NCBI RefSeq assembly: GCF_001613805.1
Contig: NZ_LPVY01000020.1
Coordinates: 62,001-126,000, forward strand
Direction of reading: 5' to 3'
DNA: 64,000 nt
Origin: Thalassospira lucentensis
GTDB taxonomy: Bacteria; Pseudomonadota; Alphaproteobacteria; Rhodospirillales; Thalassospiraceae
The notes beneath the pieces are model-generated. The model ran no database searches and was not told the origin of the DNA. It was given only the letters and a program-made list of their open reading frames with translations. A program made the translations under genes and the position numbers. Of the stretch, positions 8,296 through 17,585 are shown in pieces (position 1 is the stretch's first letter; every line of letters begins with the position of its first letter).

Positions 8296-8310
8296 GTTCT
8301 AAAATAGAAC
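8296..8310. promoter_or_regulatory. Candidate HxlR operator in the divergent HxlR/MFS gap
   Basis: GTTCTA (8296-8301), three A, TAGAAC (8305-8310): a perfect dyad. It lies 28 bases before the HxlR start and 71 before the MFS start. Symmetry and position suggest the regulator's site; not tested. Confidence 0.5.
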
Positions 8311-8381
8311 TAGAAATGCAAAAATACAAATGGTCTTATTATGAAACCAGATTGCGTTTCATAAACTGGATCATTTTCGAC

Positions 8382-9605
8382 ATGCATCAAGAATACAAAC
8401 CTCAGGCAGAGCGCCAGACGGCTTGCGGATTGCCAAAGATCACGGCGCTGATTTTTGCAGTTGCTGCCGGACTGAGCGTCGCGAATATCTATTTCGCTCA
8501 GCCGTTACTCGATTCTATCGCACAGGACTTTGGCATTTCGCCCGCCGTGATTGGTCTGGTGATAACGCTTACACAGATTGGTTACGGCATCGGGCTGATT
8601 TTTATTGTTCCGCTTGGTGATATCGTTGATCGTCGTCGTCTGATCGTTGGTCAGGGTATTCTGTCGGCGGTGGCGCTGGTATTTGTCGCAACAGCCAGAA
8701 CGGAAGCGGTTCTGTTTACCGGTATGGCGGCAATAGGATTGCTGGCGGTTGTGGTTCAGGTGCTGGTTGCCTTTGCTGCGACGATGGCGACGCCCACCGA
8801 GAGGGGCAAGGCGGTCGGCATGGTGACGAGCGGGGTGGTGACGGGTATCCTTGGTGCCCGTTTCATCGCCGGGTTGCTTGCCGATTGGGGCGGTTGGCGA
8901 GCTGTTTATATGGCTTCGGCTGTGCTCACGCTCGTCATGGTCGGCGCGCTAATGCGCGTCCTGCCACGGCAGGTTTCGCCAAGCAGTGGCGACAGTTATC
9001 TTGCCACTCTCAAGTCCGTTCCCAGCTTGTTTTTACGGGATCAGATATTACTTGTTCGTGGCATTTTCGCCCTGCTGATCTTTGCAGCGTTCAGTACCTT
9101 CTGGACAGCGCTCGTATTGCCGTTAAGTGCACCGCCGTTCTCTTATTCCCATACCCAGATCGGTCTTATTGGTCTTGTCGGAATGGCAGGGGCTTTTGCC
9201 GCTACTGGTGCGGGGCGATTTGTTGATCGTGGTTTTGGACAATGGACTACTGGATTCTCGCTTATACTTCTTCTGTTATCCTGGGGCCTTATTGCGCTTT
9301 TGCCGCTCTCGATCACGGCATTACTCATCGGGGTCGTTCTGCTTGATGTCGCGGTACAGGCGGTCCATGTCACCAATCAAAGTATAATATTTGATTTGTA
9401 TCCGGCTGCACGTAGCCGTCTTGTCGGTGGCTATATGGTGTTCTATTCCACTGGCAGTGCGGGTGGTGCGATTGCTTCGACCGCTATATATGCATCTGCC
9501 GGGTGGTCTGGTGTTTCGATGCTGGGCGCAGCATTCAGCGCAAGTGCGTTGCTGGTCTGGGTCTTCACGCGCGGACGACTTTCGAAAGCGAGGCCAAATC
9601 CATAG
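8382..9605 (+). CDS. MFS efflux transporter controlled by HxlR
   Basis: A 12-helix major facilitator of about 407 residues. Motif A variant is PLGDIVDRRRLI, and an internal antiporter-like motif VVTGILGARFIAGLLADWGGWRAVYM follows. It resembles sugar/drug efflux permeases of the Bcr/AraJ type. ATG 8382 is favoured; the 22 codons upstream (from 8316) are AT-rich and would cover the regulatory gap. The gene is somewhat AT-richer than its neighbours (27 of 60 G/C in 9361-9420), a mild sign of transfer together with its regulator. Confidence 0.84.
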   Translation: MHQEYKPQAERQTACGLPKITALIFAVAAGLSVANIYFAQPLLDSIAQDFGISPAVIGLVITLTQIGYGIGLIFIVPLGDIVDRRRLIVGQGILSAVALVFVATARTEAVLFTGMAAIGLLAVVVQVLVAFAATMATPTERGKAVGMVTSGVVTGILGARFIAGLLADWGGWRAVYMASAVLTLVMVGALMRVLPRQVSPSSGDSYLATLKSVPSLFLRDQILLVRGIFALLIFAAFSTFWTALVLPLSAPPFSYSHTQIGLIGLVGMAGAFAATGAGRFVDRGFGQWTTGFSLILLLLSWGLIALLPLSITALLIGVVLLDVAVQAVHVTNQSIIFDLYPAARSRLVGGYMVFYSTGSAGGAIASTAIYASAGWSGVSMLGAAFSASALLVWVFTRGRLSKARPNP

Positions 9606-9659
9606 CCCTTCTTGCCGCGGATGTTGATAAGGCATTTTTCCGGCGGAGAGGCTGTTCTA

Positions 9660-10073
9660 TTACAGCTTTTTCCCCGGTAACCCGCTGGCCTGCGTGATCC
9701 AGTCGGCGAGTTGGGCTTCGTCGAGCTGATCATCCTCGTGGATATTGAGGTAGCGGATGCCTTCGACCTTGGAGGTAACCGGCGGCACCGGGGTCAGGGA
9801 CGTGCCCTGCATGAAGGTAATCTGGACGTATTTTTTGTAGCAATACATCGCCAGAAACCAGCCGTCTTCCTTGCCATAAAGCGGCGTATTCCATTTGACG
9901 GCCTTGCGGACAGTGGGAAAGACCTGCTCGATAAGGGCATCGATGCGCCGCCCGATCGCGCTTTTCCAGTCAGGCATTGCGGCGATATAGGCCTGCACCG
10001 GTTCGTTGCCGTCACCCTTGGGGATTTGCGGGTTGGTGCTTGAAAGCAGCTTTGGCGCGCTGGCATTGCTCAT
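9660..10073 (-). CDS. DUF1801 domain protein
   Basis: A 137-residue cytoplasmic protein of the DUF1801 (YdhG-like) family. It shows NEPVQAYIAAMPDWKSAIGRRIDALIEQVFPTVRKAVKWNTPLYGKEDGWFLAMYCYKKYVQITFMQG with the conserved KWNTPLYG and ITF segments. The molecular function is not established for the family. It is convergent with the MFS gene and stands alone. Confidence 0.86.
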   Translation of the reverse strand: MSNASAPKLLSSTNPQIPKGDGNEPVQAYIAAMPDWKSAIGRRIDALIEQVFPTVRKAVKWNTPLYGKEDGWFLAMYCYKKYVQITFMQGTSLTPVPPVTSKVEGIRYLNIHEDDQLDEAQLADWITQASGLPGKKL

Positions 10074-10147
10074 GGGGGCGGACGTTTATTTCAGGTTGTT
10101 GTGGTGTGGTGGATTTATACATTCTGGCGATAGTGGCGTAAAGGGAC

Positions 10148-10177
10148 GACGGCGGTTTTCAAATATCCGCCGCCGTC
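10148..10177. terminator. Hairpin downstream of the RTX gene
   Basis: GACGGCGG (10148-10155) pairs with CCGCCGTC (10170-10177). Four T follow only on the + strand, so termination of the leftward RTX transcript here is uncertain. Confidence 0.35.
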
Positions 10178-10191
10178 TTTTGCTCAACGCC

Positions 10192-11472
10192 TCAGACCTC
10201 GGCGAACATGACATTGTCCGGGGTCAGGTCGGCCTTTGCCGTGTCCTCGACAATCACGCCAAAGGTCCATGGATCGCCATTGCTGAAATCGATGTAAAGA
10301 TCGCCGCCGTCGGTTTCAGTGGCGTGATCCAGCAGGCTGTCGAAATCGGTGATGCCGGACCTTGCCTGAAGATCCGCGGTGAGAAGCAGGGTATCGCCAT
10401 CATTGCCGCTTTCGAAATCAACCACCCGATCCCGGCTGGAGGCTTCGGCGTCGAAGACGAAAGTATCGTTGCCGACATTGCCCTGAAGCCAGTCATTGCC
10501 GCCACCACCCGAAAGGATGTTGTCGGAGAAAACTTCATGGGCTATGGGGCCGGCATCAAGCGTGTCATGGCCGTCGCCGCCATAAAGCGAGACATCATAC
10601 CATTCGCCGGTGAGCGTATCATTTCCGGCTTCGCCATGGATGTTTTCGCCAACAATGAAATCGTCGCCATCGCGGCCATAGATGGTATCGCCGCCCTTGT
10701 TACCGATCAGGCGGTTATCGTTATCATCGCCGATGATCAGGTCGCTTTGATTGCTGCCATCGACATTTTCGATACTGACGAAATGATCGCCGGTGCGCCC
10801 CGATCCGGTTTCAAGATTGATCACCGGTTGCGGACCATATTCACCATAGGGCGCATCATTGCCCCAACCGGCGATGTAGCTGATGGTGTCAGACCCTTCG
10901 CCGCCGATGAAAATGCTTGTCTGTTCCTCAGAAAAAGCAGAGCCATATGCGGCATAGAAAGTGTCATCGCCGCCGCCGCCATTCATCACATCGCCGTCGC
11001 CAGCACCAGTTTGGAAAAAGGCGTTGTTGCCGTCATCGCCGATCAGAATGTCGCCATAGCGTGAATCACGGATGTCTTCGATATTGAAATAGCGGTCGCC
11101 ATCCGCATCGCCGCCCACACCAATGCCAGTGGCAAGATTGACGATGACGCCTTCCTTGGCCGAGTCATTTGAATAGGAAAATCGAATTTCATCGCGGCCG
11201 GAGCCGCCATCAATGACATCTGCCCCCGGACCGCCATCAAGTTTGTCATTGCCCGACCCGCCAAGCAGCGTGTCGTCACCGATACTTGCACGAAAATGAT
11301 CATGACCGGCACCGCCATCAAGCGTATCGTCCCCCGGTCCGATCTCATAGAAGCGGTCATTGCCGCCAAGCCCGCGGATATAATCACTGCCCGCGCGCCC
11401 AAAAATATGATCGTCCTGCTCTGTTCCGACAAGCACATCTGCGCCGTCGGTCCCATAGATGAGTTCAACCAT
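10192..11472 (-). CDS. RTX-type calcium-binding protein (hemolysin-type repeats)
   Basis: A 426-residue acidic, glycine/aspartate-rich protein built of nonapeptide calcium-binding repeats. Examples are GTDGADVLVG near the start, GGSGNDKLDGGPGADVIDG near residue 75, GGNDWLQGNVGNDTFVF near 345. It has no Sec signal and no catalytic domain I recognise. Such proteins leave by type I secretion using a C-terminal signal and fold on calcium outside the cell; the C-terminal 70 residues lack repeats, consistent with that. No type I secretion genes are adjacent. Whether it is structural, adhesive or a toxin remnant cannot be told. Confidence 0.85.
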   Translation of the reverse strand: MVELIYGTDGADVLVGTEQDDHIFGRAGSDYIRGLGGNDRFYEIGPGDDTLDGGAGHDHFRASIGDDTLLGGSGNDKLDGGPGADVIDGGSGRDEIRFSYSNDSAKEGVIVNLATGIGVGGDADGDRYFNIEDIRDSRYGDILIGDDGNNAFFQTGAGDGDVMNGGGGDDTFYAAYGSAFSEEQTSIFIGGEGSDTISYIAGWGNDAPYGEYGPQPVINLETGSGRTGDHFVSIENVDGSNQSDLIIGDDNDNRLIGNKGGDTIYGRDGDDFIVGENIHGEAGNDTLTGEWYDVSLYGGDGHDTLDAGPIAHEVFSDNILSGGGGNDWLQGNVGNDTFVFDAEASSRDRVVDFESGNDGDTLLLTADLQARSGITDFDSLLDHATETDGGDLYIDFSNGDPWTFGVIVEDTAKADLTPDNVMFAEV

Positions 11473-11590
11473 GGTCCGTCTCCCGCATTGTTTGCTTTGC
11501 CCTTGGGAAAAGCTGCGGGGAGAATTCGGCGACTTGATGGCAGCGGGGCGGGATTGACGTCAAAACAGGGGAGACGCCAGAAGGCGGCGG

Positions 11591-13501
<1,911 letters not shown>

Positions 13502-13737
13502 TTCGGGTCCGCGTTCGGGAATCGTTTGAAAATCTGTGCTTTCAATAGGGCAGGGACGGCCGTGACGCAAGGATTCTTGAAACTGTCATGAGTGGTCGAT
13601 CACAGGAGGAACGGGGTAATATCGAAGCATCGCGTGGCGGCAAGGGGCGCAGTTTCACGGGATTTGGCGGCTTTCGGGGTGTGTTCAACCGTTGATGCAA
13701 GGGGTGCAGGTCTGAATTGCGCGGGCAGAACTATGTG

Positions 13738-13766
13738 TTGCGTTGCGATCCAAGGGCGTTTATATA
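13738..13766 (+). promoter_or_regulatory. Candidate sigma-70 promoter of ndk
   Basis: TTGCGT (13738-13743) and TATATA (13761-13766) are separated by 17 bases. Transcription would start about 105 bases before the ndk ATG, leaving a leader with a strong hairpin. Confidence 0.55.
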
Positions 13767-13782
13767 GCGCCAACCTTAGGGT

Positions 13783-13830
13783 CTGCGGATGATAAGGAAG
13801 CCTTGTCGTCGGCTTTTTTATCTTCCGCAG
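13783..13830 (+). promoter_or_regulatory. Terminator-like hairpin in the ndk leader
   Basis: An outer stem CTGCGG (13783-13788)/CCGCAG (13825-13830) encloses AAGCC (13798-13802)/GGCTT (13811-13815), which is followed by six T. It lies between the ndk promoter and start codon, so it may attenuate ndk or mark the end of a short leader RNA. Confidence 0.45.
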
Positions 13831-13877
13831 TCCCTTCTTGGGGGTAACGAATTTTTACAAGTAGCTAGGTGAAACCA

Positions 13878-14300
13878 ATGGCTATCGAACGCACTCTTTC
13901 GATCATCAAGCCGGACGCAACGCGCCGCAACCTGACTGGCAAAATCAATGCCGTCATCGAAGACGCAGGCCTTCGCATCGTCGCGCAGAAGCGTGTCGCT
14001 CTGACCCGTGCACAGGCTGAAGGCTTCTACGCTGTTCACAAAGAACGTTCGTTCTTTGGTGAACTGGTAGACTTCATGGTTTCCGGCCCGGTCGTCGTCC
14101 AGGCTCTGGAAGGCGAAAACGCCGTTGCCAAATACCGCGAAGTAATGGGTGCGACCAACCCGGCCAATGCCGAGGAAGGCACCATTCGCAAACAGTTTGC
14201 AGAATCCATCGAAGCGAACTCGGTCCATGGTTCGGACTCGCTTGAAAATGCTGCAATCGAAATTTCCTATTTCTTCGCCCAGACCGACATCGTCGGTTAA
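13878..14300 (+). CDS. ndk: Nucleoside diphosphate kinase
   Basis: Transfers the gamma phosphate of ATP to NDPs through a phosphohistidine, balancing nucleotide pools in the cytoplasm. 140 residues, the usual length. [14 protein letters not shown] at the N-terminus and the active-site segment [20 protein letters not shown], with the catalytic His in VHGSDS, are intact. ATG 13878 is chosen over GTG 13869 because AGGTG at 13867-13871 is correctly spaced. The last codons and stop (DIVG-stop) are repeated 28 bases downstream. Monocistronic with its own terminator. Confidence 0.96.
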   Translation: MAIERTLSIIKPDATRRNLTGKINAVIEDAGLRIVAQKRVALTRAQAEGFYAVHKERSFFGELVDFMVSGPVVVQALEGENAVAKYREVMGATNPANAEEGTIRKQFAESIEANSVHGSDSLENAAIEISYFFAQTDIVG

Positions 14301-14324
14301 GGCTGTCGCTTCCGACATCGTCGG
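14284..14324. repeat. Short duplication of the ndk 3' end
   Basis: The 13-base CCGACATCGTCGG occurs at 14284-14296 and at 14312-14324, in each case followed by a TAA in the same relative frame. The second copy would also read DIVG-stop. It looks like a small tandem duplication around the stop codon; the repeat itself is a near palindrome. Confidence 0.6.
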
Positions 14325-14365
14325 CTAAGCGATCAGAGATACGGTTTCCGGTTCGCCGGATAAGG

Positions 14366-14395
14366 AACGCCCCGCTAGATGCGGGGCGTTTTTTT
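14366..14395 (+). terminator. Terminator of ndk
   Basis: AACGCCCCGC (14366-14375) pairs perfectly with GCGGGGCGTT (14381-14390), followed by a T run to 14395. Confidence 0.92.
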
Positions 14396-14416
14396 ATGCC
14401 TGAAATATGCCGATGA

Positions 14417-14551
14417 TCAGATCAGGAATGCCGCCAACAGGACCAGAAGGACGACAATCGAAATAATGTTCCAGATGATGAACTTGATAAAACCGTGCCA
14501 GCCATTTTCGTGGACCTGGACCAGTTCGGCATCATAGTCGCTTCCTTGCAT
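14417..14551 (-). CDS. aa3-type cytochrome c oxidase subunit IV-like small protein
   Basis: A 44-residue protein. A short polar N-terminus (MQGSDYDAELVQVHENGWHG) is followed by FIKFIIW and one hydrophobic helix (about residues 24-44). This matches the architecture of the alphaproteobacterial aa3-type oxidase subunit IV family: a tiny single-span subunit with a Gly-Phe before the membrane segment. A strong GGGAGG site precedes the ATG. A paralogue lies just upstream on the same strand. No other oxidase genes are nearby. The family call is by eye. Confidence 0.75.
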   Translation of the reverse strand: MQGSDYDAELVQVHENGWHGFIKFIIWNIISIVVLLVLLAAFLI

Positions 14552-14677
14552 CGTTTCCTCCCTGACTTGTTACAGGTGTGGCGTAACCCTTTGCGGGAAA
14601 CACCAAAAGCATCGTAACACATTTCAGGGGTGAATTTGGATGGTGAAAATAACGCATAAGGTTTGTTCGTGGCCAAG

Positions 14678-14704
14678 AAAAAAGCTGCCGGTTTCGGCAG
14701 CTTT
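14678..14704 (-). terminator. Terminator between the two subunit IV-like genes
   Basis: AAAGCTGCCG (14681-14690) pairs with CGGCAGCTTT (14695-14704), and a T run follows on the minus strand. It ends the message of the upstream small gene, so the two paralogues are separate transcripts. Confidence 0.85.
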
Positions 14705-14730
14705 GCATTTTTGTTCCGCGATCAGGCCGA

Positions 14731-14859
14731 TCAGAGCAGGAAAATCGCCATCACGATCAGCAGACCGATCACTGAAAGGGTGCCCCACTTCATAAAGACG
14801 GTAAAGCCGTTATAGATATCAACGTGGGTCTTGGTCAGTTCGTAGTCGTTACCCTGCAA
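14731..14859 (-). CDS. Second aa3-type cytochrome c oxidase subunit IV-like small protein
   Basis: A 42-residue protein starting at TTG 14859, read as Met. GGAGG lies five bases before it, which decides the start. Sequence: QGNDYELTKTHVDIYNGF, then VFMKWGTLS and a C-terminal hydrophobic helix. It is clearly related to the neighbour at 14417-14551 (shared QG-DY start, -NGF/GWHGF turn, single membrane helix). Probably an accessory single-span subunit of a terminal oxidase. Such genes are too short for usual ORF cut-offs and easily missed. Confidence 0.72.
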   Translation of the reverse strand: MQGNDYELTKTHVDIYNGFTVFMKWGTLSVIGLLIVMAIFLL

Positions 14860-14963
14860 ATTAGCCTCCTGCGTTTGGAATTACTCCAGTGTATAGACGT
14901 GAAGTTGTTGCAGCGCAAGACGCAGATTAACCGGCAATATCATCCATTTGGCTAATTATCGGC

Positions 14964-15347
14964 TTATTGTGGGGCGGGTGTTTTTGGCCCGCCCGGACAG
15001 CCATAGGGAAGGAACGTTCCCGAAAGGCCGCCGCTCATGACGCGCAGCGAAACCGCGTTGGCATATTGAAGCTGCGTTTCGGTTTTCGGGCAGGCATAGG
15101 CGCGGCCCCGGCATCCGCCCGAGATATAGTCTTCTTCGGCTTTGATAAAGTCGGCCCCGATATCCTCGCGCGGGATCGATTTCAGAACCTCGGCGCGGAT
15201 ATCGGTATACATCGCACATTTCGTTTCGCGCCAGTTTGCCGGTGCAGGCGGGGCCTCGTTCGCAAGAAGCGGGGCGGGAATGGCAATCACTGCCAGAACA
15301 AGGGCCACGATAGGCACCAGGGCAGGGTCAAGGACGGCAATCCGCAT
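14964..15347 (-). CDS. Small exported protein with four cysteines, unknown function
   Basis: A 127-residue protein with a hydrophobic N-terminus (about residues 9-28) and a likely Sec cleavage after PLLA. The mature part has four cysteines (TKC, GGCRGR, YAC and YGCPGG), suggesting two periplasmic disulfides, and a Pro-rich tail. No family recognised. It is the last gene of the sulfatase/HAD/FGE group, 85 bases after the FGE gene, so it may work with the sulfatase maturation pair; that is inference from position only. Confidence 0.6.
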   Translation of the reverse strand: MRIAVLDPALVPIVALVLAVIAIPAPLLANEAPPAPANWRETKCAMYTDIRAEVLKSIPREDIGADFIKAEEDYISGGCRGRAYACPKTETQLQYANAVSLRVMSGGLSGTFLPYGCPGGPKTPAPQ

Positions 15348-15432
15348 TTTCGTCTGTCTTTGTTGTTGTGGTCGGGCGCGCCATTGGCGCAGCAGATTGC
15401 GGAGGCATTATGGCTGTGGGTGCAATATCGGG

Positions 15433-16416
15433 TTACGGGCTGACATCTTTGACAATTCTGAAACCGACGTGATTGGTCGCAAGGCTGGTTTCGGCCTGCT
15501 GGCGGGCGGCAGGACGGTATCGCAGGCAATAGGACGGGGCGCAAAGCCACGACCCACCCTTTACCACATGCATCGGGCCAACAGAAGGATCGGCAAAGGT
15601 GGCGGCAATCGCCTTGGGCGGACCCTGCGGGTTGTCTTGCGTTCCGGCGGGGTGGAACGGTACCCACCAGTCAGACACATGTTCCCAGACATTGCCCGCC
15701 ATATCAAAAAGACCATAGGCATTGGGGGCGAATGATCCGACCGGGGCGGTCCCGTGATAGCCATCATCCTTGGTATCGGTACTCGGAAATTCACCCTGCC
15801 AGGTGTTGGCTTTCCAGCCTTGCGACGGATCGTATCCTTCGCCCCAGGTATATTCGTTGCCATCCAAACCGCCGCGCGCGGCAAATTCCCATTCCGCTTC
15901 GGTCGGAAGGCGACCACCGGCCCATTTGGCATAGGCCGCCGCGTCTTCGGGGGATATCTGAACCACGGGATGGTTTTCCATGCCGTCAATCGTGCTTTCG
16001 GGGCCAAGCGGATGCCGCCAGTTTGCCCCGGCCACGTAACGCCACCATTTGCGAAAATCGCGGCTGTCGACCGGGTTTGGCGGCTGGGCAAAGACCATGG
16101 AGCCGGCCTTTAGCAGATAGGCGGGCACACCCGGATATTTTTGCGGATCAAGGTCGTTCTCGGCGGTGGTGACGTAATTTGTTTCGGCGACAAATTCGGC
16201 GAATTCGGCGTTTGTCACCTCGGTCTTTTTGATTTGGAACGCGCCGACCGTTACCTGATGGGCGGCGCGTTCTTCCTGATAATGGCGATCCGATCCCATC
16301 CTGAAGGTGCCACCGTCAAGGCGCACAAAACTGTCGTCCTTGCCGAAAAACCAGATGGCTGCCGCACCCAGTATGCACACAGCAGCCAGCGCAGAACCTG
16401 CATAGAGTCTATTCAA
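15433..16416 (-). CDS. Formylglycine-generating enzyme (SUMF1 family), membrane-anchored
   Basis: Oxidises the active-site cysteine of type I sulfatases to formylglycine. About 327 residues. Family landmarks in order: FRMGSD, KTEVTNAEFAEFV, GGRLPTEAEWEFAARGG, AGNVWEHVSDW, KGGSWLC. The catalytic cysteine pair is present as C292-X4-C297 (LCAPSYCLRYRPAAR), as in true FGEs, then GFR. TTG 16416 is preferred: GGGAG sits seven bases upstream, and it yields an N-terminal hydrophobic anchor (about residues 5-24) without a clear cleavage site. Most bacterial FGEs lack such an anchor, so this one probably acts at the periplasmic face. Downstream of the arylsulfatase and HAD genes. Confidence 0.85.
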   Translation of the reverse strand: MNRLYAGSALAAVCILGAAAIWFFGKDDSFVRLDGGTFRMGSDRHYQEERAAHQVTVGAFQIKKTEVTNAEFAEFVAETNYVTTAENDLDPQKYPGVPAYLLKAGSMVFAQPPNPVDSRDFRKWWRYVAGANWRHPLGPESTIDGMENHPVVQISPEDAAAYAKWAGGRLPTEAEWEFAARGGLDGNEYTWGEGYDPSQGWKANTWQGEFPSTDTKDDGYHGTAPVGSFAPNAYGLFDMAGNVWEHVSDWWVPFHPAGTQDNPQGPPKAIAATFADPSVGPMHVVKGGSWLCAPSYCLRYRPAARQQAETSLATNHVGFRIVKDVSP

Positions 16417-16505
16417 CGGGTATGCTCCCAACGGATATGCTTTCGGACCGGCATTTCTGGCCGTTTCCGATGATTGCGGGGCGGACGGGGTTTCCCTGTC
16501 GCAGC

Positions 16506-17504
16506 TTACTGGCCGGGATAGACCTGTTTCCAGTCGTTTTTCATGCTGACGATTGTCCAGCCCAGTCCGGGCCCCTCGTCCAGAGCCTTGTCGAGTTTGC
16601 CAAATACCGATTTGCGATCATAGGCAACTTCGCGGTCGCCATCATCATGATGGACAATAAGGCCAAACCGTTTTCCGTCCCCGGACGTCGCCCATTGCAG
16701 CATCTGGAAATCGCCGTCCGAATTGCCAAAGGCGGCAATCGGGCGTTTGCCGATATGGCCCAGAATGCCAATAGGCTTGCCTTCCTTGTCATCGACAAAG
16801 TCGACGGCTGCCAGACGGTTTATGACCGGTTTACCGTCGACAACCTTGTATTCGGTTTTGATCGAGGAACCGACGACCCGTTCCGTCGGAATGCCGTAAA
16901 CCTTTTCCGTCCAGGGGCGCATGAACTCGATACCGCCGCCCGAAACGATGAAGACCCTGAAATCGTTGCTATGAAGATAATCAACCAGTTCAAGCATCGG
17001 CTGATAGACCATATCGGTATAAAGTCTGCCGGTTTTGGGGTGCTTTGCAGTCGCGATCCAGTCGGTTGCGATTTTCGTGAATTCATCGCTGGTCATCCCG
17101 GCATGGGTGACGGCAACCAGTTCGACCACGCCCTTTTCACCGGTTGCGGCAAGCCCCTTCAGGTCCCCGGCAAGGACCGATTTATAGGGCTCCTTGTCCT
17201 TCCATTCGGGGTGATCGGGCGCCATCTGTTTGATGCGATCAAGCGCAAAGGCAAGCTGCACATACATGGGCTGCTCGCTCCAGAGCGTGCCGTCATTGTC
17301 AAACGTTGCAATCCGGTCGGTTGGGGCGACGTAGTCCGGGCCACCCTCGGTGGTTACGGCCGTCACGAAATCAACAATTGCCTGCTTTGGTGCGCCCTCA
17401 TTCCACGAAGGAAGCGGATCGGATTGTGCCATCGCACCGGTAACGGACATGCAGGCGGTGACGAGGCAGACCCCGAGCACATGAAAGACTGACTTGAACC
17501 ACAT
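16506..17504 (-). CDS. Exported HAD-superfamily phosphatase-like protein
   Basis: A 332-residue HAD hydrolase with an N-terminal signal peptide (about 1-26, cleavage after GAMA). The catalytic motif is D69-N-D71-G-T (ATFDNDGTLWSEQP). Motif II lies in FRVFIVSGGGIEF, and the late acidic motif in AAFGNSDGDFQML. It resembles phosphoserine-phosphatase-like HADs. A periplasmic phosphatase is the likely activity; the substrate is unknown. It sits between an arylsulfatase and an FGE gene, so it may handle a phosphorylated product or ester substrate alongside the sulfatase (inference). Confidence 0.83.
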   Translation of the reverse strand: MWFKSVFHVLGVCLVTACMSVTGAMAQSDPLPSWNEGAPKQAIVDFVTAVTTEGGPDYVAPTDRIATFDNDGTLWSEQPMYVQLAFALDRIKQMAPDHPEWKDKEPYKSVLAGDLKGLAATGEKGVVELVAVTHAGMTSDEFTKIATDWIATAKHPKTGRLYTDMVYQPMLELVDYLHSNDFRVFIVSGGGIEFMRPWTEKVYGIPTERVVGSSIKTEYKVVDGKPVINRLAAVDFVDDKEGKPIGILGHIGKRPIAAFGNSDGDFQMLQWATSGDGKRFGLIVHHDDGDREVAYDRKSVFGKLDKALDEGPGLGWTIVSMKNDWKQVYPGQ

Positions 17505-17541
17505 GGGATAAGCCCTTTCAGGAACAATTTTTCACGGAGAC

Positions 17542-17569
17542 GTCCGCCCCGCTTTGCAACGGGGCGGAC
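17542..17569 (-). terminator. Strong hairpin between arylsulfatase and HAD genes
   Basis: GTCCGCCCCG (17542-17551) pairs with CGGGGCGGAC (17560-17569), ten perfect pairs. No T run follows on the minus strand. It probably stabilises the sulfatase message or reduces read-through into the downstream genes rather than ending transcription fully. Confidence 0.55.
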
Positions 17570-17585
17570 ATTCGGGTTTGCGGGA

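Larger units (their letters stand above)
13571..13877 (+). other. Intergenic region and ndk leader
   Basis: This holds the divergent gap between the ABC-F gene and ndk. A 35-codon frame from ATG 13588 (MSGRSQEERG) is open but has no ribosome site or known relative. The right half contains a good promoter and a hairpin in the ndk leader, described separately. Confidence 0.5.

Noticed and set aside
10006-11064. Ala/Ile-rich frame (352 codons) on the + strand
   Set aside because: Antisense to the RTX repeats; its regularity mirrors the repeats.
13588-13695. 35-codon frame MSGRSQEERG before ndk
   Set aside because: No ribosome site and no recognisable relative; kept only as a note in the intergenic entry.
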